From positions 1 through 64,000 of the forward strand of contig NZ_CAKUCL010000003.1 in the NCBI RefSeq assembly GCF_934643405.1: 64,000 bases of DNA, written 5' to 3'. The position numbers and the translations under genes were made by a program. This DNA comes from an uncultured Actinoplanes sp. (GTDB lineage: Bacteria; Actinomycetota; Actinomycetes; Mycobacteriales; Micromonosporaceae). The notes below the pieces were generated by a model. It made no database searches. It was given only the letters and a program-made list of their open reading frames with translations, and was not told where the DNA came from. Positions 25,700 to 35,410 of this stretch are shown in pieces. Positions within the stretch are counted from its first letter, which is position 1, and each line of letters starts with the position of its first letter.

Positions 25700-26859
25700 C
25701 AACGCTGGTCGACCGCTGGTCGCAGACCATGATGAACAACTACGGGACCCCGCAGATCGCTCTGGTGCGCGGCGAGGGCGCGGTGGTCACCGACGAGGAC
25801 GGCAAGCAGTACGTCGACTTCCTCGGCGGCATCGCGGTCAACGCGCTCGGGCACGCCCACCCGGCGATCGTCGCGGCGGTCACCCAGCAGATCCAGACGC
25901 TCGGGCACGTGTCCAACCTGTACGTGGCCGAGCCGCCGGTGGCCCTGGCCGATCTGCTGCTCACGCTGGCCGGACGGCCCGGCCGGGTGATCTTCTCGAA
26001 CTCCGGTGCCGAGGCGAACGAGGCTGCCTTCAAGCTTTCCCGGCTGACCGGTCGTACGGGTGTGGTCGCGACCGAAGGCGCCTTTCACGGCCGCACCATG
26101 GGGGCCTTGGCGCTGACCGGGCAGCCGTCCAAGGTCGAGCCGTTCCGGCCCCTCCCGGGAGATGTCACCCATGTCCCCTTCGGTGATCTAGCCGCCTTGG
26201 ACAAATCCGTCGGCCCGGACACGGCCATGGTCATCCTGGAGCCGATCCAGGGCGAGAACGGCGTGGTCGTCCCGCCGCCCGGATACCTCGCGGGCGCCCG
26301 GGAGATCTGCACCCGCAACGGTGCCCTCCTGGTACTGGACGAGGTGCAGACCGGCATCGGCCGCACCGGGCACTGGTTCCACCACCAGAGCGAGGGCGTC
26401 GAACCCGACGTGATCACCCTGGCCAAGGGCCTCGGCGGTGGCCTGCCGATCGGGGCGTGCCTGGCGTTCGGCGCGGCCGCCGACCTGTTCACCCCCGGCT
26501 CGCACGGCACCACCTTCGGCGGCAACCCGGTCGCCGCCGCGGCCGGCCTCGCGGTGATCCGCACGATCGCCGGGGAGGGCCTGCTCGACCACGTCAAGCG
26601 GGTCGGCGAACAGCTGCGGCACGGCATCGAGGGCCTGCATCCGCTGATCGGCCAGGTGCGCGGCGCCGGCCTGCTGCTCGGCATCGTGCTCACCGAGCCG
26701 GTCGCCGCCTCCCTGACGGCTCGCCTGAGGGACGCCGGCTTCCTGGTCAACGCGCCGCAGCCGGACGTCGTCCGGCTCGCCCCGCCGCTGATCGTCAGCG
26801 CCGCGCAGGCCGATGCCCTGATCTCCGCTCTCGGCGAGGCTCTGGAGGGTTTGCGGTGA
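25696..26859 (+). CDS. argD: Acetylornithine aminotransferase
   Basis: The 387-residue class III PLP enzyme transfers the amino group from glutamate to N-acetylglutamate semialdehyde. Visible features are FSNSGAEANEAAFKLSRLTGR, AFHGRTMGALALTGQ, LLVLDEVQTGIGRTGHWF with the PLP Asp, and the Schiff-base lysine in ITLAKGLGGGLPIGA. Length and motif order are standard. Start ATG overlaps the argB stop by 4 nt. Confidence 0.95.
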   Translation: MTTLVDRWSQTMMNNYGTPQIALVRGEGAVVTDEDGKQYVDFLGGIAVNALGHAHPAIVAAVTQQIQTLGHVSNLYVAEPPVALADLLLTLAGRPGRVIFSNSGAEANEAAFKLSRLTGRTGVVATEGAFHGRTMGALALTGQPSKVEPFRPLPGDVTHVPFGDLAALDKSVGPDTAMVILEPIQGENGVVVPPPGYLAGAREICTRNGALLVLDEVQTGIGRTGHWFHHQSEGVEPDVITLAKGLGGGLPIGACLAFGAAADLFTPGSHGTTFGGNPVAAAAGLAVIRTIAGEGLLDHVKRVGEQLRHGIEGLHPLIGQVRGAGLLLGIVLTEPVAASLTARLRDAGFLVNAPQPDVVRLAPPLIVSAAQADALISALGEALEGLR

Positions 26860-27785
26860 CCCGGCACTTCCTGCGCGACGACGACCTGAGCCCCGCCGAC
26901 CAGAGCGCCGTGCTCGACCTGGCGGCGCAGATGAAGGCGGACCGGTTCGCGTACCGGCCGCTCGCCGGGCCACAGTCGGTCGCCGTCTTCTTCGACAAGG
27001 TCAGCCTGCGCACCCGGCTGTCGTTCGAGGCCGGCATCGCCGAGCTGGGCGGCCAGCCGATGATCGTGGACACCCAGCTCACCCACTTCGGCCGGGGCGA
27101 GTCCCTCGCCGACGCCGGCCGGGTCGTCTCCCGCTACGCCGCCGCGATGGTCTTCCGCACCACCGGCGACGACCGGCTCGCCGAGCTCGCCTCCCAGGTG
27201 GACGTCCCGGTGATCAACGCGCTCACCGACGGGTTCCACCCCTGCCAGCTGCTGGCCGACCTGCTGACCATCCGGGAACGGCTCGGCACGACGAACGGCA
27301 AGAAGCTCGCGTACGTGGGGGACGCCGCCAACAACATGGCCCACTCCTGCCTGCTGGCCGGGGCGACCGCGGGCATGCACGTGCGGGTTGCCGGGCCGTC
27401 CGGGTTCGACCCGGCCGCCGCGGTGGTCTCCCGGGCGGCCGAGATCGCCGCGTGGACGGGCGGCTCGGTCGAGGTGCTGCGCGACCCGTTCGAGGCGGCC
27501 GACGGCGTGGACGTGATCGCCACCGACACGTGGACCTCGATGGGTCAGGAGAACGACGGGCGTGACCGGCTCACCCCGTTCCGGCCGTACCAGGTGAACG
27601 AGAAGCTGCTGGGCGCCGCCGCGCCGGACGCGATCGTGCTGCACTGCCTGCCCGCCCACCGCGGCGAGGAGATCACCGACGAGGTCATGGACGGTCCGCA
27701 CAGCGCGGTCTTCGACCAGGCCGAGAACCGCCTGCACGCCCAGAAGGCGCTGCTCGCCTGGCTGCTGTCGGTGAACTCTCAATGA
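26856..27785 (+). CDS. argF: Ornithine carbamoyltransferase
   Basis: This 309-residue enzyme makes citrulline from ornithine and carbamoyl phosphate. The N-terminus (RHFLRDDDLSPADQ), the ornithine loop DGFHPCQLLADLLTI and HCLPAHRGEEIT are typical of anabolic OTCases. The carbamoyl-phosphate motif normally STRTR reads SLRTR (residues 50-54), with Leu in place of the first Thr, as in some acetyl- or succinylornithine transcarbamylases. The HCLPAHRG motif still argues for ornithine as substrate. GTG start, 4-nt overlap with argD. Confidence 0.93.
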   Translation: MTRHFLRDDDLSPADQSAVLDLAAQMKADRFAYRPLAGPQSVAVFFDKVSLRTRLSFEAGIAELGGQPMIVDTQLTHFGRGESLADAGRVVSRYAAAMVFRTTGDDRLAELASQVDVPVINALTDGFHPCQLLADLLTIRERLGTTNGKKLAYVGDAANNMAHSCLLAGATAGMHVRVAGPSGFDPAAAVVSRAAEIAAWTGGSVEVLRDPFEAADGVDVIATDTWTSMGQENDGRDRLTPFRPYQVNEKLLGAAAPDAIVLHCLPAHRGEEITDEVMDGPHSAVFDQAENRLHAQKALLAWLLSVNSQ

Positions 27786-28278
27786 CCGGGCCGGTGACCA
27801 GGGCCGGGCGGCATGCCCGCATCGTCGAGCTGATCCGGGACCGGGCGGTCCGGTCCCAGACCGAGCTGGCCGAACTGCTGGCGGCCGACGGCGTCCAGGT
27901 CACCCAGGCCACCCTCTCGCGTGACCTGGAAGAACTCGGCGCCGTCAAGGTCAGCGGCGCCTACCTCATCCCGGAGGACGGCCACCGGCCGCTGCGCGAC
28001 ACGGAGAACGCGCCGGCCCGGCTGCTGCGCCTGCTGCGCGAACTGCTCACCGGGGTGGACGCCAGCGGCAACATCGCCGTGCTGCGCACCCCGCCCGGAG
28101 CGGCGCAGTTCCTGGCCAGCGCGCTGGACCGCTCCGGACTCGTCGACGTCGTCGGCACCATCGCCGGCGACGACACCATCCTCGTCGTGGCCCGCGACGT
28201 CACCGGCGGCAAGGCCTTGGCCGAGAAACTCGCCGACTGGGCCGGACACAGCACCGACAACCTTGAAGGGAGCACCCC

Positions 28279-28282
<4 letters not shown>
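27782..28282 (+). CDS. argR: Arginine repressor
   Basis: This 166-residue regulator has an N-terminal winged helix (ARIVELIRDRAVRSQTELAELLAADGVQVTQATLSRDLEELGAVKV) and a C-terminal hexamerisation and arginine-binding domain with the hallmark VVGTIAGDDTILVVARD. It should bind the box before argC with arginine as co-repressor. Its place inside the operon, between argF and argG with 4-nt overlaps on both sides, means it controls its own level. Confidence 0.95.
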
Positions 28283-29481
<1,199 letters not shown>

Positions 29482-30909
29482 GTGACCGTGACCGAGAAGA
29501 CTTCCCTGTGGGGCGGCCGGTTCGCCGGCGGCCCCGCCGACGCGCTGGCCCGGCTGTCCGTCAGCGTCCAGTTCGACTGGCGGCTCGCGCCGTACGACAT
29601 CGCCGGCTCCCGGGCGCACGCCCGGGTGCTGGCCGCGGCCGGTCTGCTCGACCCGGACGAGCTGGGCAAGATGCTGGCCGCGCTGGACGACCTCGAGGCG
29701 GCCTGCGCGTCCGGCGAGTTCCGGCCCACCATCGACGACGAGGACGTGCACACCGCCCTCGAGCGCGGGCTGCTGGAACGGCTCGGCACGCTCGGCGGCA
29801 AGCTGCGCGCCGGGCGGTCACGCAACGACCAGGTCGCCACCGACCTGCGGCTCTACCTGCGTGACCACGCGCGCGGGCTGGCCGTGGCGATGGTCGAGCT
29901 GGCCGACGCGCTGACCGAGCAGGCGGCCCGCAACGTGGACACGCCGGCCGCCGGCATGACCCACCTGCAGCACGCGCAGCCGGTCACTTTCGGACACTGG
30001 CTGCTGGCCCACGTGCAGCCGCTGCTGCGTGACCTCGACCGGCTGAGCGACTGGGACGACCGTACGGCGGTGTCGCCCCTGGGGTCCGGCGCCCTGGCCG
30101 GCTCGTCGTTGCCGCTGGACCCGGCCGCGGTCGCCAAGGAACTGGGCTTCAAGGCGCCCGCGCCGAACTCGATGGACGCGGTCGCCGACCGGGACTTCGT
30201 CGCCGAGTTCCTCTTCATCACCGCCATGATCGGCGTGCACCTGTCCCGCCTCGGCGAGGAGGTGGTGCTGTGGACGTCCACCGAGTTCGGCTGGGTCGAG
30301 CTGGACGACGCCTTCGCCACCGGCTCGTCGATCATGCCGCAGAAGAAGAACGCGGACATCGCCGAGCTGGCCCGCGGCAAGAGCGGCCGGCTCATCGGCG
30401 GCCTGGTCACGGTCCTGACCATGCTCAAGGGACTGCCCCTGACGTACGACCGGGACATGCAGGAGGACAAGGAGCCGGCCTTCGACGCGATCGAGACGCT
30501 GGAGCTCCTGCTGCCGGCCCTGGCCGGCATGATCTCCACGATGACCGTACGGGTGGACCGGCTGGCCGCCGCGGCTCCGGTGGGCTTCTCGCTGGCCACC
30601 GAGGTCGCCGACTGGCTGGTGCGCAAGGGTGTCCCGTTCCGCGAGGCGCACGAGATCACCGGCAGGCTGGTGGCGCTCTGCTCGGTGCGCGAGTGCGAGC
30701 TGGAGGACCTCACCGACGACGACCTGAAGACGGTCAGCGAGCACCTCGACCCGTCGGTGCGCCAGGTCATGTCGGTGGAGTCCGCGCTGGCGGCCCGCCT
30801 GACGCCCGGCTCGACCGGCCCCGGCCCGGTGGCCGACCAGCTGGCGCAGGTCCAGCACAAGCTGGACACGTGGCGGCAGTGGGCGGTCGAGAAGGTCGTG
30901 CCGCGCTAG
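29482..30909 (+). CDS. argH: Argininosuccinate lyase
   Basis: This 475-residue member of the fumarase/aspartase superfamily splits argininosuccinate into arginine and fumarate. Signature GSSIMPQKKNADIAEL (the catalytic serine loop), GRSRNDQVATDLRLY and THLQHAQPVTFGHWLLAH are present. The start GTG comes directly after the argG stop; a second GTG two codons later is possible. It closes the operon. Its stop codon abuts the remnant IS481 transposase on the other strand. Confidence 0.96.
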   Translation: MTVTEKTSLWGGRFAGGPADALARLSVSVQFDWRLAPYDIAGSRAHARVLAAAGLLDPDELGKMLAALDDLEAACASGEFRPTIDDEDVHTALERGLLERLGTLGGKLRAGRSRNDQVATDLRLYLRDHARGLAVAMVELADALTEQAARNVDTPAAGMTHLQHAQPVTFGHWLLAHVQPLLRDLDRLSDWDDRTAVSPLGSGALAGSSLPLDPAAVAKELGFKAPAPNSMDAVADRDFVAEFLFITAMIGVHLSRLGEEVVLWTSTEFGWVELDDAFATGSSIMPQKKNADIAELARGKSGRLIGGLVTVLTMLKGLPLTYDRDMQEDKEPAFDAIETLELLLPALAGMISTMTVRVDRLAAAAPVGFSLATEVADWLVRKGVPFREAHEITGRLVALCSVRECELEDLTDDDLKTVSEHLDPSVRQVMSVESALAARLTPGSTGPGPVADQLAQVQHKLDTWRQWAVEKVVPR

Positions 30910-31260
30910 GTGTCCAGGGACGGTGGTCGACCTGGTGAGGGGTGGCAGGCCGCCGGTTGCTGAGTGGGGCCGGTGGTGAGTGTGGTGATGCGGGAAGGCC
31001 GGTGAGGCCTTCCCGCTTGCCGTTGGTCCGGGGCCGGTAGGGCCGGGTCTTGTTCATGGTGATGCCCAGTGCGGCGCAGGTATCAGGGGAACGACTTGCA
31101 GGCCGAGCCGGCTCCGCGAGCCGCCCGCCGATCGGCACCGGCCGCAGGCGCTGTTTGCAGCGCAGGTGCACGGTTTGCGGACCGCCGGCTGCGGCGTCCG
31201 GGCCGGACTGGGGTGCGGGCGCGACGAGCGGTCCTTCATGCCCGCAACCTCGACCAAACC
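30910..31260 (-). pseudogene. IS481-family transposase relic
   Basis: Read on the minus strand in shifting frames, this stretch holds pieces of an IS481-type transposase in the right order. First comes an N-terminal VEVAGMKDRSSRPHPSPARTP (family GMxDRSSRPH), then in another frame LRCKQRLRPVPIGGRLAEPA (helix-turn-helix part). The integrase end LGITMNKTRPYRPRTNGK follows, and in a third frame HHRPHSATGGLPPLTRSTTVPGH (C-terminus). Most of the catalytic core is missing and at least two frameshifts are present, so it is dead. No terminal inverted repeats could be fixed by eye. Confidence 0.7.
30990..31016. terminator. Perfect 11-bp hairpin, probable arg operon terminator
   Basis: GCGGGAAGGCC-GGTGA-GGCCTTCCCGC forms a perfect 11-bp stem with a 5-nt loop, 80 nt beyond the argH stop. 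It sits exactly between the NGK and HHRPH pieces of the IS481 relic, where the transposase core is deleted. No T-run follows, as usual for this kind of genome. Confidence 0.65.
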
Positions 31261-31276
31261 TCCCTGGACAGCACGG

Positions 31277-32341
31277 CTAGCCCGAGAGCACGTCGATCCG
31301 AGGGGCGGCTTGCGGGGCCAGGAAGGCCAGCAGGGCCGCCCCTTCGGTTTCGATGTCCGTCTTTTCTTGACTTGTCAGGCGGCGGAACGGTCGGACGGTC
31401 AGGTGGCCGCGGTGTTCTCGCCAGGTGGCCGTGACGAAACCGTCCACCAGGACCGAGCGCGGTTGTTCCATGCTGCCGCCGCCGAAGCCCTGGGTCGCGT
31501 AGTCGGCGCCGCCCAGCACCCGGCGGCGGTCGGCATGGGAGAGCAGCAGGTTGTCGAAGTCGTAGAGGAAGCGGACCGGGGCCGGGGTCTCCGGGTCGGG
31601 GCGCGGCGCGTCGGGCAGATCGTAGAGGCGGCGGCCGGCCTCGTCGTGGAACCGCCGTAGCGGCAGCCGGTCGAACACCTCCGACAAGCGGGTCAGGCCG
31701 GACCATTGCCGGCAATCCAGGACGGTGGCCGGCCCGAACGCCCCGAGGTAGCGCAGGACGAGGTCGTCCACGGGCGCGTTGGCGAGTTCGCCGGGCAGGA
31801 CGTGGTGGGCCGCCTTGCCACTGCGGTTCCACAACCCGCGCGGCGGCGACTGGACCAGCGGCAACCAGGCGCGGGCGGCCTGGCCGAGGGCGGCCGGATC
31901 GCGGCCCGGCCAGCGTCTTGCCAGCTGACGGCCCAGTTCGGTGAAGGTCAGCGGGTGATCGGCCAACGCCGTACGGGAGAGGGTCGTCAGCTCCTCCCGA
32001 TCGATGTCGCGGATGACCCGGCCGAAGGCGCCCATGGTGCTGCGGACGATGACCGGCTCGACGAGGGGACGCAGCCAGCGGGCGTCGTCCGCGGTGACCA
32101 GGTGGATCGTCGAGCGCATCAGGGCCATCCGGACGATCTCCCCGTCGGCGAGCAGTCGCGAGGTGTCGCCGGGGGAGTAGTCGTGGAGCCGGCTCCAGAG
32201 CCCGACGTACCAGCTCTGCGTCGTCTGCGCCTGAAGCCCGCCGACCTGCCGGAGGGCCGCGCACACGTCCAGGCCGGACCGTCGCAGCAGCAGCTGGCGG
32301 GCGAGGGTGGCCCGGTTGAGTTCCCGAAGTCCCAGCGTCAC
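31277..32341 (-). CDS. Winged-helix DNA-binding domain protein (HTH_42 / AlkX type)
   Basis: This 354-residue protein matches the winged-helix DNA-binding domain family (formerly DUF1006). It has LRELNRATLARQLLLRR..LDVCAALRQVGGLQAQTTQSWYVGLWSR, VRMALMRSTIHLVTADDARWL, a linker with TFTELGRQLARRWPGRDPAALGQAARAWLPLVQSPPRGLW, and LLLSHADRRRVL. Some relatives are DNA glycosylases acting on alkylated or crosslinked DNA. The GTG at 32341 begins the family-like sequence; an upstream TTG is possible. A repair role against a self-made genotoxin is conceivable, but there is no toxin pathway nearby. Confidence 0.8.
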   Translation of the reverse strand: MTLGLRELNRATLARQLLLRRSGLDVCAALRQVGGLQAQTTQSWYVGLWSRLHDYSPGDTSRLLADGEIVRMALMRSTIHLVTADDARWLRPLVEPVIVRSTMGAFGRVIRDIDREELTTLSRTALADHPLTFTELGRQLARRWPGRDPAALGQAARAWLPLVQSPPRGLWNRSGKAAHHVLPGELANAPVDDLVLRYLGAFGPATVLDCRQWSGLTRLSEVFDRLPLRRFHDEAGRRLYDLPDAPRPDPETPAPVRFLYDFDNLLLSHADRRRVLGGADYATQGFGGGSMEQPRSVLVDGFVTATWREHRGHLTVRPFRRLTSQEKTDIETEGAALLAFLAPQAAPRIDVLSG

Positions 32342-32949
32342 GCCTCTGACGCTACGGCGGGTAGAGGCCAATTCCTGACCGCAACGTCGCCCGGCTTCGG
32401 CGATGCGGCACGTGTCGCCGTTTAGGGCGGGCGGTATGTCGGGAGTGGGGCCGTTCCGGCGGTGTGCCCTCGTGTGGCCGGGCGGTGCTGTGGGGACAAT
32501 TCGGTGGGTGCAAACGCCGCGGCGAGAACGGAACTGTCTGGTGTGGGCACTCGTCGGCTAACGGTGTGGATGGGCGAAATTTCCGTACAAGCTCAGTGAA
32601 GGAGTGAAATTCAAGATTTCCGATTTGTGTCAGGTTGGTGATCGGAGGACTTCTGATAGTCCATTCAGGAGAACCGGTGGTGTTGACTCGGTCGATCGGC
32701 CAGTCGCGTATGCGGACAGTGCATCGGAGGTTACGGTGAGGAGGCATTTCTGCGAACGCATGCTGTGGCACAAATGCTCGCTGACCGGCACCAACGGAGA
32801 TCGGGCTGATGTCGTGCGTGCCCACGACCCATCCGCAGCGCCACCGGTCGCGAATTGACCGGTGGCGATACACAGTGAGGTGCTTCCCAGGGTGCCCTCC
32901 GGGACGGTGAGCCCGGGCAGGGTAAGGCGTCCAGCGGCGAGGTGATCGC
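32342..32949. other. Long gene-poor stretch before the NarL-type regulator
   Basis: About 600 bp with a lower GC patch (about 32560-32760). The only open frame of interest (32604-32858, 84 codons starting with GTG) has its purine run touching the start codon, no recognisable fold and mixed composition, so it is not called a gene. TTGACT near 32680 and TTGACC near 32857 could be -35 boxes for the regulator, but no convincing -10 partners were found. The stretch also holds the promoter of the minus-strand winged-helix gene. Confidence 0.45.
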
Positions 32950-33555
32950 ATGATCCGGGTTCTGACGATTCGCGACGAGGGATACTTCGGTGTCCCGGTG
33001 CGCGCGCTGCTGGAAGCGCACCCCGACATGAACTACGTCGCCACGCTGACCTTCGACGAAGACCTCGTGCAGTCGGCCGCGGTGCTCTGGCCGGACGTCA
33101 TCGTCATCGACACCGAGTACATGGTGAGCCAGGTGCTGCCGTTCACCGACGAGCTGCACGCCGCCATCCCGTCCTGCGCCATGCTGATGCTCTGCGACCC
33201 GGCCAAGCGTGGCATGCTGCCGCCGCGCCACCGCCGCCGCTCGCTCAACTTCCTGCTGAAGGACGCGTCCGGGGCGCTGCTGGCCGATTCGGTACGCCGT
33301 CTGGCCGCGGGCGAGCAGGTCGTCTCGCCGCGCCTGCAGGCCGCCTCGCTGAACACCGACCGCGGCCTGACCACGCGCGAGCTCGAGGTGCTCGGCCTGG
33401 CCGCGCAGGGCGACTCGGTCAAGGAGATAGCCGGACGTCTCTACCTGTCCGGCGGGACGGTGCGCAACTACCTCTCGGCCATCATCGCGAAGACCGGCGC
33501 GCGCAACCGGCTGGACGCCATCCGCATCGCCCGCAGGGACGGCTGGCTGCGGTAG
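32950..33555 (+). CDS. NarL/LuxR-family response regulator
   Basis: This 201-residue two-domain regulator has a receiver domain with the phospho-acceptor in VIVIDTEYM (Asp54), an acidic pair near the N-terminus (RDEG) and the lysine in NFLLKDASGALL. After a linker comes a LuxR helix-turn-helix: LTTRELEVLGLAAQGDSVKEIAGRLYLSGGTVRNYLSAIIAKT. No histidine kinase gene is next to it, so it is an orphan here. The ATG follows GAGGTG at good spacing. It lies two genes from the exopolysaccharide locus and is a candidate regulator of it, by proximity only. Confidence 0.9.
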   Translation: MIRVLTIRDEGYFGVPVRALLEAHPDMNYVATLTFDEDLVQSAAVLWPDVIVIDTEYMVSQVLPFTDELHAAIPSCAMLMLCDPAKRGMLPPRHRRRSLNFLLKDASGALLADSVRRLAAGEQVVSPRLQAASLNTDRGLTTRELEVLGLAAQGDSVKEIAGRLYLSGGTVRNYLSAIIAKTGARNRLDAIRIARRDGWLR

Positions 33556-33585
33556 GCACGACAACGCGACGTACCGTGGGCAGGG

Positions 33586-34167
33586 ATGGTCACCGTTCCG
33601 GCCCTGCCGATCCTGATCCCGCTGGGGCTCGTCCTCATGGTCGTGTCCTGGGTGGCGATCGGCCGCCGGGGCGCCCTGACCCCGTGGCGGCTCGGTGCGG
33701 CCTGGGTGGCCGGCTGGTACGCCGTGGCCGTCGTCGGCGCCACCTTCCTGCCCCTGGAGCTGTCCTGGGGGCCTGCCGAGGCCGAGCTGGTCTACCCGCA
33801 CCTCGGCGGTCCGCAGACGCACCGGATCATCCTGGTCCCGCTGTTCACCATGCGCCCGACCGATTTCGTGCTGAACATCGTCATGCTGCTGCCGCTGGCG
33901 CTGCTGCTGCGGCTGGTCTTCGGCATCGAGGACCGGCACCGCGTCGTGCGTGCCGGCATCCTGACCAGCCTGGCCATCGAGACGATCCAGGCTGTCCTGG
34001 TGCTCACCGTGCACGGCAACCGCTGGGCGGACATCAACGACCTGACGTCCAACACCTTGGGTACGGTCGCCGGCTTCCTGGTACTGCGACGCCTGCTGCG
34101 GGTTCCGGCGGTCCAGCGCCTGATCGACCGCGCTACGGTTCCCGCCGGGCCGCCGGTGCTGGTCTGA
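33586..34167 (+). CDS. VanZ-family membrane protein
   Basis: The 193-residue protein has four to five TM helices and the VanZ-like signature near the end: RWADINDLTSNTLGTVAGFLVLRRLL (family DxNDxxxNxxG). An outside loop carries PHLGGPQTHRIILVPLFTMRPTDFVLNIVMLLPLALLL. VanZ-like proteins are linked to teicoplanin tolerance and to cell-wall or polysaccharide processes, mechanism unclear. It follows the response regulator by 30 nt and is probably cotranscribed. Its 3' end overlaps the convergent glycosyltransferase gene by 35 nt. Confidence 0.82.
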   Translation: MVTVPALPILIPLGLVLMVVSWVAIGRRGALTPWRLGAAWVAGWYAVAVVGATFLPLELSWGPAEAELVYPHLGGPQTHRIILVPLFTMRPTDFVLNIVMLLPLALLLRLVFGIEDRHRVVRAGILTSLAIETIQAVLVLTVHGNRWADINDLTSNTLGTVAGFLVLRRLLRVPAVQRLIDRATVPAGPPVLV

Positions 34168-35224
34168 ACCGGTCATAGATCCGCGCGACCGAGGCGGCCA
34201 TCTCGTCCGCGTGGAAGGCCCGCCCGGCCGACCGGGCCGGCAACCGCTCCCAGTGCCGCTCGTCCAGCAGCAGCACCTCGGTGCGCAACGCCCGCGGCAG
34301 CGATTGGGGATCGTGCGACAACCGCCGGCAGTTCTCGACGAGGACGCCCTCGGCGAGCGGCGTGCACGCCCCGTAGAGAACCGGCAGCCCGGCCGCGATC
34401 GCCTCGAGCACCACCAGTCCGAACGTCTCGGTGGCCGGGGAGACGAAGACGTCCATGGCGCACAGCATCTCCCGCGCGTGCCCGACCGGCCCGGCGAACA
34501 GGACGCGGTCGGCCACGCCCTGGATGACCGCGAGCCTTTCCAGCGCGACCCGCGCCGGCCCCTCGCCGACGAGCAGCAGTGTCGCTCCGGGCACCTCCCC
34601 GACCGCCCGGATGAGCCGGTCGAACTGCTTGCGCGGTTCGAGCCGGCCGACCCCGCCGATGACCGGGGTGTCCGCGGCGATCCGCAGCCGCTCCCGGGCC
34701 GCCGCGCGCAGCCGCGGGTCGTAGCGGAACTCGCCCACGTCCACGGCCCGCGGGATCACCGCGATGCGCTCGGCCGGCACGCCCCAGCGCCGTAACGGTT
34801 CGGCGAGCGCCGCCGACGCCGTGATGGTGATCCGCCCGTACCGTTCCCCCGCCAGATAGAGCGCCCGGCCGGGCGGCACCCGCCCGGCGGGCAGCCGGTG
34901 CTCGGTGGCGACCGCGTGGGGTGCGCCGCCCGCCCACGCGGCGACGCGCCCCGGCACCGAAGCCCGGAACAGGTGGGTGTGCACCAGGTCGTACCGGCCG
35001 CGGCGGATCAGCCGGCGCAGCTTGCGCACCACGGTCAGCTCGCGGTCCTCGCGCGTGTCCAGTTCGTGCACGGCGACGCCGTCCGCGCGCAGGGCGGCGG
35101 CGACCGGCCCGCCGTCGGACAGCGTGACGACCTCGCTGGTGTGCGGCAACCGCCGCACCAGCAGCCGCAGCTGATGGCCGCCGCCGTCGCCGGCCGCGGA
35201 GCCGATCACGTGCAGCACTCTCAT
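34133..35224 (-). CDS. GT4-family glycosyltransferase
   Basis: This 363-residue enzyme shows the GT-B fold of family 4: RVLHVIGSAAGDGGGHQLRLLVRRL at the N-terminus, YDLVHTHLFRASVPGRVAAW, then VIGGVGRLEPRKQFDRLIRAV, and the donor motif ETFGLVVLEAIAAGLPVLYG (E-x7-E). It should add a sugar from a nucleotide donor to a lipid-linked acceptor at the cytoplasmic membrane. The ATG at 35224 starts the Rossmann strand. It stands alone, but its promoter carries the left-facing half of the shared regulatory element, which ties it to the exopolysaccharide genes. Confidence 0.9.
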   Translation of the reverse strand: MRVLHVIGSAAGDGGGHQLRLLVRRLPHTSEVVTLSDGGPVAAALRADGVAVHELDTREDRELTVVRKLRRLIRRGRYDLVHTHLFRASVPGRVAAWAGGAPHAVATEHRLPAGRVPPGRALYLAGERYGRITITASAALAEPLRRWGVPAERIAVIPRAVDVGEFRYDPRLRAAARERLRIAADTPVIGGVGRLEPRKQFDRLIRAVGEVPGATLLLVGEGPARVALERLAVIQGVADRVLFAGPVGHAREMLCAMDVFVSPATETFGLVVLEAIAAGLPVLYGACTPLAEGVLVENCRRLSHDPQSLPRALRTEVLLLDERHWERLPARSAGRAFHADEMAASVARIYDRFRPAPAARREP

Positions 35225-35313
35225 GATCCGCCCCCGACCGGGCCGTGAAAGCAAATACCCGACACCCCGTGAATGGACGTTGACAGAATTATGTGGACGG
35301 TGAAAGTTGTAAA

Positions 35314-35364
35314 TGTCATAGATGACGTGAAACTTCCTCACATCACTCGTGACATTTCCTATTG
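35314..35364. promoter_or_regulatory. Bidirectional composite regulatory element, site 1
   Basis: The central inverted repeat ACGTGAA-ACTTC-CTCACAT (35325-35343) is flanked on both sides at exactly 6 nt by the same word: TGTCA on the left (35314-35318, reading TGACATTT leftward) and TGACATTTCC on the right (35350-35358). The left-facing half ends 79 nt before the glycosyltransferase start at 35224. The right-facing half points to the operon starting at 35534 and ends TATTG, a weak -10-like word. Identical spacing recurs at two other sites. Confidence 0.65.
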
Positions 35365-35410
35365 GATCAAGCGGTGGCCCTCACCAGGCGTAAGTCCGCC
35401 CCGAAGCGGA

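Noticed and set aside
32604..32858. An 84-codon frame with three cysteines in the AT-richer gap, considered as a precursor peptide
   Set aside because: The purine run touches the start codon, no maturation genes are nearby, and the sequence has no leader/core structure.
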